This document shows positions 33,795 through 42,259 of a stretch of 64,000 nucleotides of DNA, in pieces. This DNA is from Thermoleophilia bacterium (GTDB lineage Bacteria > Actinomycetota > Thermoleophilia > Miltoncostaeales > Miltoncostaeaceae), in assembly GCA_017882545.1 (NCBI GenBank), contig JADGPG010000082.1, positions 25,374 to 89,373 of the forward strand, in the 5' to 3' direction. The stretch's first letter is position 1. Each line of letters opens with the position of its first letter. The position numbers and the translations under genes were made by a program. The notes beneath the pieces are model-generated. The model ran no database searches. It was given only the letters and a program-made list of their open reading frames with translations, and was not told where the DNA came from.

Positions 33795-34580
33795 CTGCCC
33801 ACGTTCCTCGAGACCGTCGTCGTCAACACCCGCGGCTTGGTGGACGCGCGCCGCGCGCAGGTGTCGGAGGCGCAGTTGCGCGAGCAACTCGCCGATGCCC
33901 CCGCGGTTGGGTCATTCGCCCGGGGGCTGTCGGCGCCGGGCATGAGCTTGATCGCGGAGATGAAGCGCGCCAGCCCGTCGAAGGGTGCGATTCAGGCGGA
34001 CGCCCGCGTGGCACCGATCGTCACCGCCTATGCGGCGGCGGGCGCCAGTGCGATTTCGGTCCTGACCGAGCCCAAGTGGTTCGGCGGAAGCCTGGAGGAT
34101 CTGCGCGAGGCGCATGCCACGGTCCGCACGCCGCTGTTGCGAAAGGATTTCATCGTCGAGCCGTACCAACTCGTGGAGGCCCGCCTGGCGGGCGCGAGCG
34201 CCGCGCTGCTGATCGTTGCGGCCTTCACCGAGGCCCGCGGCCTCGCGAGCCTGATCGGCGAGGCTGGCGCACTCGGGCTCGACGTGCTGGTCGAGGTGCA
34301 CGATGCCCACGAGCTGGCGACGGCACTCGCCGTCGGCGCGCCGATCATTGGCATCAACAACCGCAACCTGCACAGCCTTGACGTCGATCTCGCGACGAGC
34401 CTGCGCCTGCGTCCGCAGATTCCCGCTGGCGTCACGGTGGTCGCCGAGTCGGGCATCACGACGCGGGCGGACGTGGCCGCGCTCGAGCAAGCCGGAGTCG
34501 ATGCCATTCTCGTCGGCGAGGCGCTGATGCGGGTCAACGATCCGACGACGACCGCTGCGGAGCTGCTTGGGCGCGCTTAG
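33795..34580 (+). CDS. trpC: Indole-3-glycerol phosphate synthase; probable CTG start
   Basis: A 261-residue TIM-barrel enzyme that closes the indole ring. IAEMKRASPSKG, SVLTEPKWFGGSLEDL, LLRKDFIVEPYQL (catalytic Lys), DVLVEVHDAHEL, IGINNRNLHSLDVDL and VAESGI are the family motifs. The family normally begins with TFLETI shortly after Met. Here the matching CTG (33795, giving MPTFLETV) follows GAGGG at 6 nt, whereas the only ATG/GTG/TTG in frame is TTG 33735, inside trpD with no ribosome site. I chose the CTG; the alternative extends 20 codons upstream. No trpF, trpB1 or trpA follows. Confidence 0.92.
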   Translation: MPTFLETVVVNTRGLVDARRAQVSEAQLREQLADAPAVGSFARGLSAPGMSLIAEMKRASPSKGAIQADARVAPIVTAYAAAGASAISVLTEPKWFGGSLEDLREAHATVRTPLLRKDFIVEPYQLVEARLAGASAALLIVAAFTEARGLASLIGEAGALGLDVLVEVHDAHELATALAVGAPIIGINNRNLHSLDVDLATSLRLRPQIPAGVTVVAESGITTRADVAALEQAGVDAILVGEALMRVNDPTTTAAELLGRA

Positions 34581-34633
34581 CCCGCCGTGGTCTCCACGCG
34601 CCGCCGGGGACGTCCGTCCGGTGGCCATGACGC

Positions 34634-34639
34634 TACGCT
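34634..34639 (+). promoter_or_regulatory. -10 element (TACGCT) of tlpA
   Basis: TACGCT stands 7 nt before the GTG at 34647 with no ribosome site, matching the leaderless pattern of lepA and holA. It marks a new transcription unit after trpC. Confidence 0.4.
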
Positions 34640-34646
34640 GTAGCCT

Positions 34647-35297
34647 GTGACCCCCGCGGACCCCGCACCGACGCCCCCCTCGCGACGTGGCTGGGATCGG
34701 CGCCAAATCGTCGTCGCCGGGATCGTCGCACTCGTAATTGTCGGCGTCGGCGTCCTGCTCACGGTGGGGCTGCTGCACCGCAACGTCACCAACTCGATCG
34801 ATTCGGCGATCGCCAAGGGGCAGCGCGTCCAGGCCCCGGCCTTCACGCTGCCCGTGCTCACGTCGGCGCCCGGGCTGCCCACCGCGGGTCAACAGGTCTC
34901 GCTGTCCCAGCTCCGTGGCCATCCGATCGTGCTCAACATCTGGGCATCGTGGTGCGTGCCGTGCACCAGCGAGGCGCCGATCCTGCAATCGATCTGGAAC
35001 CATTACCGGGGCAGAGGCGTGATCGTGCTCGGCGCCGACGTGAAAGACCTCACCGGCGACGCACTGGCCTTCCATAAGACGTACGGGCTCACGTTCCCGA
35101 CGGTCCGCGACGGCGAGGGCAACATCGAGGGCCCGTACGGCACGACCGGGGTGCCCGACACGTTCATCATCGACGCCCAGGGTCGGATCGTCGCCACGCT
35201 CCGCGGCCAACTGACGGACTCCGGATCGGGCGCCAACGTCCAGAAGTTCGCGTCGGTGCTCGACACCGTTGTTGCCGAAGCGGCCGGGAAGCGCTGA
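34647..35297 (+). CDS. TlpA/ResA-type membrane-anchored thioredoxin (cytochrome c maturation)
   Basis: A 216-residue protein with a Pro-rich cytoplasmic start, one membrane helix (about residues 24-47), and an extracytoplasmic thioredoxin domain. The redox site is WASWCVPCTSEAP with Cys103 and Cys106, followed by GVPDTFIIDAQGRIV with the cis-Pro. Proteins of this type reduce apocytochrome c thiols before heme attachment. The neighbour ccmH, overlapping by TGATG, supports this. ccmF/ccsA-type partners are outside the window. Confidence 0.9.
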   Translation: MTPADPAPTPPSRRGWDRRQIVVAGIVALVIVGVGVLLTVGLLHRNVTNSIDSAIAKGQRVQAPAFTLPVLTSAPGLPTAGQQVSLSQLRGHPIVLNIWASWCVPCTSEAPILQSIWNHYRGRGVIVLGADVKDLTGDALAFHKTYGLTFPTVRDGEGNIEGPYGTTGVPDTFIIDAQGRIVATLRGQLTDSGSGANVQKFASVLDTVVAEAAGKR

Positions 35298-35746
35298 TGC
35301 GCCGGACCTTGGCCGCAGTGCTCGCGGCGTTGGTGCTCATCGTCGTGGCCGCGCCGGGCCTCGCGCTCGGCGACACGCTGTCGCTCGAGCAACAGCTCAA
35401 GTGCCCGACCTGCGAAGTTCCGTTGAACGTCTCCAACGCTCCGTCGGCGCTGCGGATCAAGGCCTATATCGAGGCCAAGGAGGCGGCAGGCTGGAGCGAC
35501 GGCCGGATCGAGCAGTCGCTGGTTCAGCAATTCGGTCGCGACATCCTCGCGACGCCACCGAAGTCCGGATTCGACCTGATCGTGTGGCTCGTTCCGGCCG
35601 GGCTGATCCTGGCGGGACTCATCGCCGTCCCGTTCCTTGTGCGTCTCTGGATCCGCCGGCGCCGTGCGCCGGCTGCCGCCGGCATCGACGCCACCCCGGA
35701 CGAGCTTGCCCGGCTTGACCGCGAGCTGCGCGGAATCGACGACTGA
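35297..35746 (+). CDS. ccmH: Cytochrome c biogenesis protein CcmH
   Basis: A 149-residue CcmH/CycL-family protein. A signal-like helix at 5-24 is followed by LEQQLKCPTCEVPLNVSNAP, the conserved LRCxxC site (Cys36, Cys39, here LKCPTC), then ALRIKAYIEAKEAAGWSDGRI, a second helix (about 95-118) and a short charged tail. It exchanges disulfides with apocytochrome c together with the TlpA-like partner upstream. Confidence 0.92.
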   Translation: MRRTLAAVLAALVLIVVAAPGLALGDTLSLEQQLKCPTCEVPLNVSNAPSALRIKAYIEAKEAAGWSDGRIEQSLVQQFGRDILATPPKSGFDLIVWLVPAGLILAGLIAVPFLVRLWIRRRRAPAAAGIDATPDELARLDRELRGIDD

Positions 35747-35783
35747 GCCCCGCCGGCGCCGCTGGCCGGCGCCCCGGCGGCGA

Positions 35784-35789
35784 TAGACT
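35784..35789 (+). promoter_or_regulatory. Possible -10 element (TAGACT) of trpB2
   Basis: GATAGACTT resembles the GATATACT boxes of leuS and the his-trp operon. It ends 34 nt before the trpB2 ATG, which has a G-rich ribosome site (GGGGGG) close by. No clear -35. Confidence 0.3.
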
Positions 35790-35823
35790 TCTGCGGAGTT
35801 TTCCGACCGTCCGGGGGGACCGC

Positions 35824-37188
35824 ATGCCGCAGCACCGCTACCAGCTCAGTGAGGACCAGATCCCGCAGCAGTGGTACAACATCGCCGCGGACCTGCCGAC
35901 GCCGATGCCGCCGCCGCTCGCGCCCGACGGCAGCCCGCTGCAGCCCGACATGATGACGCCGATCTTCCCGATGGAGCTCATCCTGCAGGAGGTCAGCCAG
36001 GAGCGCTGGATCGCCATCCCGGACCCCGTCCGCGAGGTGTACGCGCTCTGGCGCCCGACGCCCCTGTTCCGTGCGCTCAACTTCGAGCGCGCGCTCGGGA
36101 CCGACTGCAAGATCTTCTACAAGTATGAGGGCATCAGCCCCGCCGGATCCCACAAGCCCAACACGTCGGTCCCCCAGGCGTACTACAACGCGAAGGCGGG
36201 CATCCGCCGACTGGCGACCGAGACCGGCGCCGGCCAGTGGGGCTCGTCGCTTGCGCTGGCATGCCAGATGTTCGGACTCGAGTGCAAGGTCTACATGGTG
36301 CGGGTGAGCTACGACTCCAAGCCGTACCGGCGCGTGATGATCGAGACGTGGGGTGGAGAGTGTGTTGCCAGCCCATCCACGGAGACCAACGCCGGACGCT
36401 CGATTCTGGCCGAGCACCCCGACTCGACCGGCAGCCTCGGGATCGCGATCTCCGAGGCCGTCGAAGACGCCGCGACCCGGGAGGACACCAACTACGCACT
36501 CGGGAGCGTCCTCAACCACGTCCTGCTGCACCAGACCGTAGTGGGCCAGGAGGCCATCGACCAGATGAAGATGGCCGGGGCCCAGCCCGACATCGTCATC
36601 GGCTGCACGGGCGGGGGCTCGAACTTCGCCGGCCTCGCCTTCCCGTTCCTGGCCGAGAAGTTCGCCGGAGCGGACATCAAGGTGGTCGCTGCGGAGCCCG
36701 CATCCTGCCCGAGCCTGACGCGTGGGGTCTACGGGTACGACTTCGGCGACACCGCCGGCATGACGCCGCTGCTGCCGATGCACTCGCTCGGGCACTCGTT
36801 CATGCCGCCCTCGATCCACTCCGGCGGTCTGCGGTACCACGGAATGGCACCGCTGGTCTCGCATCTTGTGCACACGGGCCTCGTCGAAGCGCGGGCCTAC
36901 GGCCAGCTCGAGTGCTTCAAGGAGGCGGTCACCTTCGGGCGGAGCGAGGGAATCATCCCGGCTCCCGAGGCCTCGCACGCGATCCGCGCCGTCGTCGATG
37001 AGGTCGAGCGCGCGCGGGAGGAAGGCGTCGCCAAGACGATCCTGTTCAACCTCTGCGGTCACGGCAACTTCGACATGGCCGCGTACCAGCAATACCTGCA
37101 CGGGGAGATGGTCGAGTCGCCGTTCACCGAGGCCGAGCTGGACCGGGCGACGGCCGAACTGTCCGGTATGCCGGCGCTTCCCGTCTGA
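35824..37188 (+). CDS. trpB: Tryptophan synthase beta chain, TrpB2 (long form)
   Basis: A 454-residue PLP enzyme of the TrpB2 subfamily, which converts indole (or serine derivatives) without the tight TrpA partnership of TrpB1. The N-terminal extension with IPQQWYNIAADLP and RPTPLFRALNFERALG, the PLP lysine Lys111 in GSHKPNTSVPQAYY, TGAGQWGSSLALAC, the phosphate loop CTGGGSNFAGLAFP and the C-terminal NLCGHGNFD are TrpB2 features. It is the only trpB in the window, about 1.2 kb from trpC, and has its own terminator. Confidence 0.94.
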   Translation: MPQHRYQLSEDQIPQQWYNIAADLPTPMPPPLAPDGSPLQPDMMTPIFPMELILQEVSQERWIAIPDPVREVYALWRPTPLFRALNFERALGTDCKIFYKYEGISPAGSHKPNTSVPQAYYNAKAGIRRLATETGAGQWGSSLALACQMFGLECKVYMVRVSYDSKPYRRVMIETWGGECVASPSTETNAGRSILAEHPDSTGSLGIAISEAVEDAATREDTNYALGSVLNHVLLHQTVVGQEAIDQMKMAGAQPDIVIGCTGGGSNFAGLAFPFLAEKFAGADIKVVAAEPASCPSLTRGVYGYDFGDTAGMTPLLPMHSLGHSFMPPSIHSGGLRYHGMAPLVSHLVHTGLVEARAYGQLECFKEAVTFGRSEGIIPAPEASHAIRAVVDEVERAREEGVAKTILFNLCGHGNFDMAAYQQYLHGEMVESPFTEAELDRATAELSGMPALPV

Positions 37189-37190
37189 TT

Positions 37191-37238
37191 CGCCAACGAC
37201 CGACGGCGCCCCGGGCGGGGTGCCGTCGGTCGTTGGCG
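37191..37238 (+). terminator. Very long perfect hairpin downstream of trpB2
   Basis: Beginning 2 bp after the trpB2 stop, arms of 17 bp (CGCCAACGACCGACGGC and its exact complement) extend inward by a G-T pair and four C-G pairs to a GGGC loop, about 22 pairs in all. What follows (GAGTTCTTGAG) has no T-tract, so it is a Rho-independent-like stop without the usual U-run or a 3' end stabiliser. Confidence 0.8.
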
Positions 37239-37337
37239 GAGTTCTTGAGTCCCTGCAGGCTCCTGCCGATGGATATGCGCACGCACTGACGGCTGGGAGG
37301 CCTGATCATCAGCGGGACCCGGCAACATCAAGACGAC

Positions 37338-39293
37338 GTGACGACCGTGCGCTTGGCGCACGCGGTCGGGCGCATGGCCAACGAGCGCGAAGGCGCGCGG
37401 CTGTGCGCGATCGCGCTTGAGGTCGCCTGCGAGATCGCGGACGCCGACGGCGGCGAGGTGGTGCGCCTCAACGATGCCGGCGCGCCCGAACTCGGCGCCC
37501 GGGTCGGAGCACCGACACCCGGCATGCCGTCCCAGGTGACCACCCTCGTGGCGTCCGGAACGCAGCTGGGCGCGCTGCGTCTGTGGGGCGAACAGATCGA
37601 CCCCGAACCCGATGCCTCGGTGATCGTGATTGCGGCCCATCTGGCCCAGGGCCTGGCCACCGAGCGGTTCGGGCGGCGGGCCGTCGGGCAGCGTGCCCGC
37701 GCCCGGCGTTTGGCGAAGGCGGTCCGCGTCCTGCGCGAAATCGATATCGCCGACCGCGGCCTGGGGCGCCTGTTGGACGTCAGCTGCACGCTGGCGGGTG
37801 GGATGGGCGCCGTGCTGGTGTCCGGCGTCGCGGACCAGGCCAGAATCATCGCCGGTACCGGGCTCGACCCGGTCGCCGAGCAGACACTGGCGGGACTTGT
37901 CGCCCGGGACCTCGTGCGGTTGTGCGCCGAGGGGCGCCCGTGGGCCGGCGCGCTCCCGACGGACTCGCCGTTGCGCGACGGCGGCGCTCGCGGTGTCGGG
38001 TTGGTGGTGGTCCGCAGCGACCCCGAACGCACCGCGATCCTCGCGGTGCTCACCGACCGCCAGAGCGGACTCGACACCGACGATCTCGAGGCCCTCCAAA
38101 GTCTGATTGACCACGCCACCGCGACGCTCGGCGCCGCGGCGATGCGTGGTCGTATCGCGGCGCTTGCGACGGTCGACCCCGTGACGCGCCTGTTCAACGA
38201 GCGGTATTTCGTGACGCGTCTCGACCAGGAAACCCACCGCGCGATCCGCAGCCAGGAGTCCTTGTCGCTCGTCGTGCTCGGCGTCGAGGGTCTCATGGAC
38301 TTGCGCAGGGATGTCGGCGACGAGGCCACGAACACGTTCCTGGCGGCTCTAGTCGACGACATCGTCGGCGGTCTGCGGGCGACTGACGTCGGATGCCGCA
38401 TCGCCGATGACGAACTGGCGATCATCCTGCCGGCCTCTGGCGGCCTCGATGCCTTCCGGATCGCCGAGCGGATCCGAAACGACTGCCGCACCGCCGGCCT
38501 GCTGCCCGAGGGCGTGGGCCTGTCGGCAGGCGTCGCGAGCTTTCCCGAACAGGCCGCCAAGTCCGATCAGCTGGCGCGGTTTGCGCGCGCGGCGCTCGGT
38601 CTCGCCCGACGCCATGCGGGCAATCGCACGTTCCTGTTCGACCGCGAAGTCGCGGCGATGATCGACGACCAAGATCTTCGGGCCCAACAGGCCAACGAGT
38701 CGCTGCTGGAGACGATCATCGGCATCGCGGCGGCGGTCGATGAGCGCCATCCGACCACGCACGGGCATTCCCAGAACGTTGCGCACGTCGGTGCGCTGCT
38801 TGCCCAGGAGTTGGCCCTGCCGGTGGACCGGATCGAGGAGGTCCGCCTCGCCGGACTCCTGCATGACGTGGGGAAGATCGGCGTCACCGATGAGCTGATC
38901 AGCCGTCCTGGTCCGCTCACCGACGCCGAGTGGGAGGAGATGCGCCAGCATCCGGATATCGGCTACCGGATGCTCTCCGGTGCCAATCTCGGCGACGTCC
39001 GGACCTATGTCCGCTTCCATCACGAGCGCATCGACGGGGAGGGCTACCCGACCGGGTTGGCGGCCGCACAGATTCCGCTCGAGAGCCGGATCATCAGCGT
39101 CGCCAACGCGCTGGACTGCATGATCAACGACCGGCCGTACCGCATCGCGATCCCCTTCCGCGACGCCATCCGGGAAATCGTGTCACTTGCCGGCACCCAG
39201 TTTTGCCCCGACGTGGTCGCCGCACTCGAGCGGATCGTCGCGCGGGATCCCGGCGCCCTGATCATCGACGCCGAGCGCGGGCCGGGCCACTAG
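37338..39293 (+). CDS. GAF-like + degenerate GGDEF + HD-GYP c-di-GMP phosphodiesterase
   Basis: A 651-residue signalling protein. Residues about 1-270 look like GAF-type sensor domains; about 275-440 is a GGDEF fold whose active loop is ADDEL (356-360) instead of GGDEF, but RATD sits five residues before it, the classic position of the inhibitory c-di-GMP site. Residues about 465-640 are HD-GYP: HD at 509-510 in LLHDVGKIG, HHERIDGEGYPTGL with GYP at 569-571. The likely job is c-di-GMP hydrolysis controlled by nucleotide binding to the dead GGDEF domain. No membrane helix. GTG start with weak context. Confidence 0.9.
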   Translation: MTTVRLAHAVGRMANEREGARLCAIALEVACEIADADGGEVVRLNDAGAPELGARVGAPTPGMPSQVTTLVASGTQLGALRLWGEQIDPEPDASVIVIAAHLAQGLATERFGRRAVGQRARARRLAKAVRVLREIDIADRGLGRLLDVSCTLAGGMGAVLVSGVADQARIIAGTGLDPVAEQTLAGLVARDLVRLCAEGRPWAGALPTDSPLRDGGARGVGLVVVRSDPERTAILAVLTDRQSGLDTDDLEALQSLIDHATATLGAAAMRGRIAALATVDPVTRLFNERYFVTRLDQETHRAIRSQESLSLVVLGVEGLMDLRRDVGDEATNTFLAALVDDIVGGLRATDVGCRIADDELAIILPASGGLDAFRIAERIRNDCRTAGLLPEGVGLSAGVASFPEQAAKSDQLARFARAALGLARRHAGNRTFLFDREVAAMIDDQDLRAQQANESLLETIIGIAAAVDERHPTTHGHSQNVAHVGALLAQELALPVDRIEEVRLAGLLHDVGKIGVTDELISRPGPLTDAEWEEMRQHPDIGYRMLSGANLGDVRTYVRFHHERIDGEGYPTGLAAAQIPLESRIISVANALDCMINDRPYRIAIPFRDAIREIVSLAGTQFCPDVVAALERIVARDPGALIIDAERGPGH

Positions 39294-39305
39294 ACCGCGG
39301 GGCGG

Positions 39306-39311
39306 TAAGCT
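39306..39311 (+). promoter_or_regulatory. Possible -10 element (TAAGCT) before the DUF72 leader ORF
   Basis: TAAGCT ends 10 nt before ATG 39322, which opens a short ORF running into the DUF72 gene. A leaderless or near-leaderless transcript is implied. Confidence 0.35.
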
Positions 39312-39321
39312 CGCGGACAAT

Positions 39322-39384
39322 ATGCGCCGCGCCGTCGCGATACCCCGGGCCCGCCCGCGACCGTCCGTCGCCGGGATGCGCTGA
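39322..39384 (+). CDS. Short leader ORF (20 aa) overlapping the DUF72 start
   Basis: ATG 39322 reads a 20-residue Arg/Pro/Ala-rich peptide (MRRAVAIPRARPRPSVAGMR) and stops at TGA 39382-39384, overlapping the DUF72 ATG as TGATG. The DUF72 start has no ribosome site of its own. The arrangement mirrors the MGFERR leader before deoC. The peptide may only serve translational coupling; no family or signal-peptide property is apparent. Confidence 0.35.
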   Translation: MRRAVAIPRARPRPSVAGMR

Positions 39385-40313
39385 TGGCCGTATTTGTTGG
39401 CACCGCGAGCTGGACCGACCCCGAGTTCATCAAGGCCGGCTGGTATCCGGCGGAGGTCAGGAACGACGCCGCCGGTCGCCTGCGGTACTACGCCGACCAC
39501 TTTCCGTTGGTCGAGGTCAACGCGACCTTCTACGCGCTGCCCTCGCTGCGCACTGTCGAGAACTGGACCGCGCGGACCCCGGACGGCTTCCGCTTCGTGA
39601 TCAAGGCACACCAGGTCATCTCCGGCCACCGGAGCGATCCGTCGCGGCTCCCGGGACCACTGCGGACCTTGCCGTTCGCGTCGGATTCGCGCGGGCACAT
39701 TGTGCGGCCGTCGCGAGAGCTTCGTGACGCGGCGATCGACACGCTACTGGAGTCGCTCGGTCCGATGGGGGACAAGCTCGAGGCGATTCTGCTCCAGCTG
39801 CCGCCGTCGGTCGCCTACGGTGACGCCCAGCTGATTGAGGTGGGCAGGATCATCCGCCGGATCGCGCCGGTCCGGGTGGCCGTGGAATTCCGCCATCGCT
39901 CCTGGGTGACGGGGGCCGCCCTTCCCGTCACGATGGCGATGCTGGCCGACCGTGACGCCGCCTACGTGTGTGTCGACGCGCCACGCACCGATCTGCCGTC
40001 GACGATGCCGCCGCTCGTCGAGGTCACCTGCCCGGAGCTCGCATACCTGCGACTGCACGGCCGCAACGCCGATACGTGGCACGGGTCGGCGACCGTCGCC
40101 GAGCGGTTCAACTACCACTATGACGAGCGTGAACTCGAGGACCTGATCGCTCCCGTTCGGCAGATGAGTCTCCGCGCCGAGGACGTTGTGGTCGTGTTCA
40201 ACAACAACGCCGGCGACTACGCCCTGCGCAACGCGGGCGAGTTCCAGCGGATGGTCGCGCGCGTCCAGTCGACGTTCGGCCTGGTACCGGCCGAGGCCGA
40301 CGACGACAGCTGA
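39384..40313 (+). CDS. DUF72-family protein
   Basis: A 309-residue DUF72 (YecE-like) TIM-barrel protein of unknown biochemical role. The start FVGTASWTDPEFIKAGWYP, VEVNATFYALPS, FVIKAHQVIS, LLQLPPSVAYG, VAVEFRHRSW, YLRLHGRN and VVVFNNNAGDYALRNA are all family landmarks. DUF72 proteins often lie near Fe-S or radical chemistry genes, but here the neighbours are a cupin and a c-di-GMP gene. ATG overlaps a short leader ORF. Confidence 0.9.
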   Translation: MAVFVGTASWTDPEFIKAGWYPAEVRNDAAGRLRYYADHFPLVEVNATFYALPSLRTVENWTARTPDGFRFVIKAHQVISGHRSDPSRLPGPLRTLPFASDSRGHIVRPSRELRDAAIDTLLESLGPMGDKLEAILLQLPPSVAYGDAQLIEVGRIIRRIAPVRVAVEFRHRSWVTGAALPVTMAMLADRDAAYVCVDAPRTDLPSTMPPLVEVTCPELAYLRLHGRNADTWHGSATVAERFNYHYDERELEDLIAPVRQMSLRAEDVVVVFNNNAGDYALRNAGEFQRMVARVQSTFGLVPAEADDDS

Positions 40314-40341
40314 GCCCCGCCGCCGCGCCGGTCCCGGACTC

Positions 40342-40746
40342 CTACCTGGGGATCTCCTCGCCGGTGGCGATGTCGATCCGGACCCCGTCCATGATGCCGT
40401 CGCCGGGAGGTGCGCCGATCGTCAGCCAGGTGGCCTCACGGTCCGTGGTGTTCTGGATCTTGCGCCGGGTGCCCTTGGGCAGGCGAAGCCATTCGCCGTC
40501 GTTGAGGACCACGACCTCGCCCTCGACCAGGACCTCCTGCGGACCGCCGCTGACCAGGTGGTAGAACTCTTCCTGGGCCCTGTGGCGGTGGTAGGCCATC
40601 TCGTGCCCCGGTCCGAAGCGCCAGACCCGTGCGGTGATGTTCTCGGCACCAAGCGCGCCCCCAAGGTCGCGGGATGCGGCTCCGCCGCCCTTGCGCTCCC
40701 GTTCTTGAAGAGTCGCGGGATCCACTTTGGCGTATCGCTCAGGCAT
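40342..40746 (-). CDS. Cupin-domain protein
   Basis: A 134-residue single-domain cupin. Motif 1 is the metal-binding GHEMAYHRHRAQEEFYHLVSG (HxH...E), motif 2 the GEWLRLPKGTRRKIQN region with weaker conservation. Such proteins include isomerases, dioxygenases and binding proteins; no specific function can be assigned. It converges with DUF72 and is likely co-transcribed with the glutaredoxin-like gene upstream (17-bp gap). Confidence 0.85.
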   Translation of the reverse strand: MPERYAKVDPATLQERERKGGGAASRDLGGALGAENITARVWRFGPGHEMAYHRHRAQEEFYHLVSGGPQEVLVEGEVVVLNDGEWLRLPKGTRRKIQNTTDREATWLTIGAPPGDGIMDGVRIDIATGEEIPR

Positions 40747-40763
40747 CGCTTTGGTCTCCGATG

Positions 40764-41060
40764 TCAGTGTGTTGCCGCAGAATCGCGGATTTCATCGCGG
40801 ATCTCCTGCGCCCGCTCGTGCTGGCGCCGGTCGCCGTAGGTGTCGTACAGGTACGCGACGATCTCACGCGACCCCCACAGGACCATCGCGCCATCGATGA
40901 GGACCGGCGTCTTGTCCTGGCCCGTGAGTGCTACGACCTCGTCACGGAGCGCTCGGTCGTACGGGACCTGAACGACGCCGTAGTCCTGTTCGACGTTGGC
41001 GAGGGTCTGGCGGACGGCTGCCGCCCACGGGCACTTTCGCAACTGCAAAAGCGTGATCAT
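40764..41060 (-). CDS. Glutaredoxin/GST N-terminal domain protein
   Basis: A 98-residue thioredoxin-fold protein resembling the N-terminal domain of glutathione transferases. LLQLRKCPWAAAVRQTLAN has a single active-site Cys (CPWA), and KTPVLIDGAMVLWGSREIVAYL gives the cis-Pro and the Ser-Arg-Glu glutathione-type site. It lacks the helical C-terminal domain. Thiol partner unknown. Transcribed with the cupin gene. Confidence 0.85.
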   Translation of the reverse strand: MITLLQLRKCPWAAAVRQTLANVEQDYGVVQVPYDRALRDEVVALTGQDKTPVLIDGAMVLWGSREIVAYLYDTYGDRRQHERAQEIRDEIRDSAATH

Positions 41061-41232
41061 TGACGCCCCGGGTCCGGAGGTTGGCGCGCGCGTGTCCAGA
41101 TACTAGCCGTGGCGGTGACCGCGGCCGTGACCGCCGGACACGGGCCCGATCATCGGGGACGTTGGGGACGGGCGCCTGTCAAGATTCCCGCCAGGGCGTA
41201 GCGTGCGCACAGCCGACCGACCGGAGCGCGTG

Positions 41233-42210
<978 letters not shown>

Positions 42211-42259
42211 CGGTGTGTCGCGGCGCACATGACCGGCTGCGGCGGATCGGAGCGGCCTG

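Noticed and set aside
37239..37337. c-di-GMP riboswitch before the HD-GYP gene
   Set aside because: The 99-nt leader lacks the conserved GEMM-I core sequences, and the strong hairpin before it belongs to trpB2.
41100..41140. Dyad around GGCGGTGACCGCGGCCGTGA upstream of the aldo/keto reductase
   Set aside because: It is mainly a direct repeat of GTGACCGC in GC-rich sequence, without a consistent hairpin or promoter.
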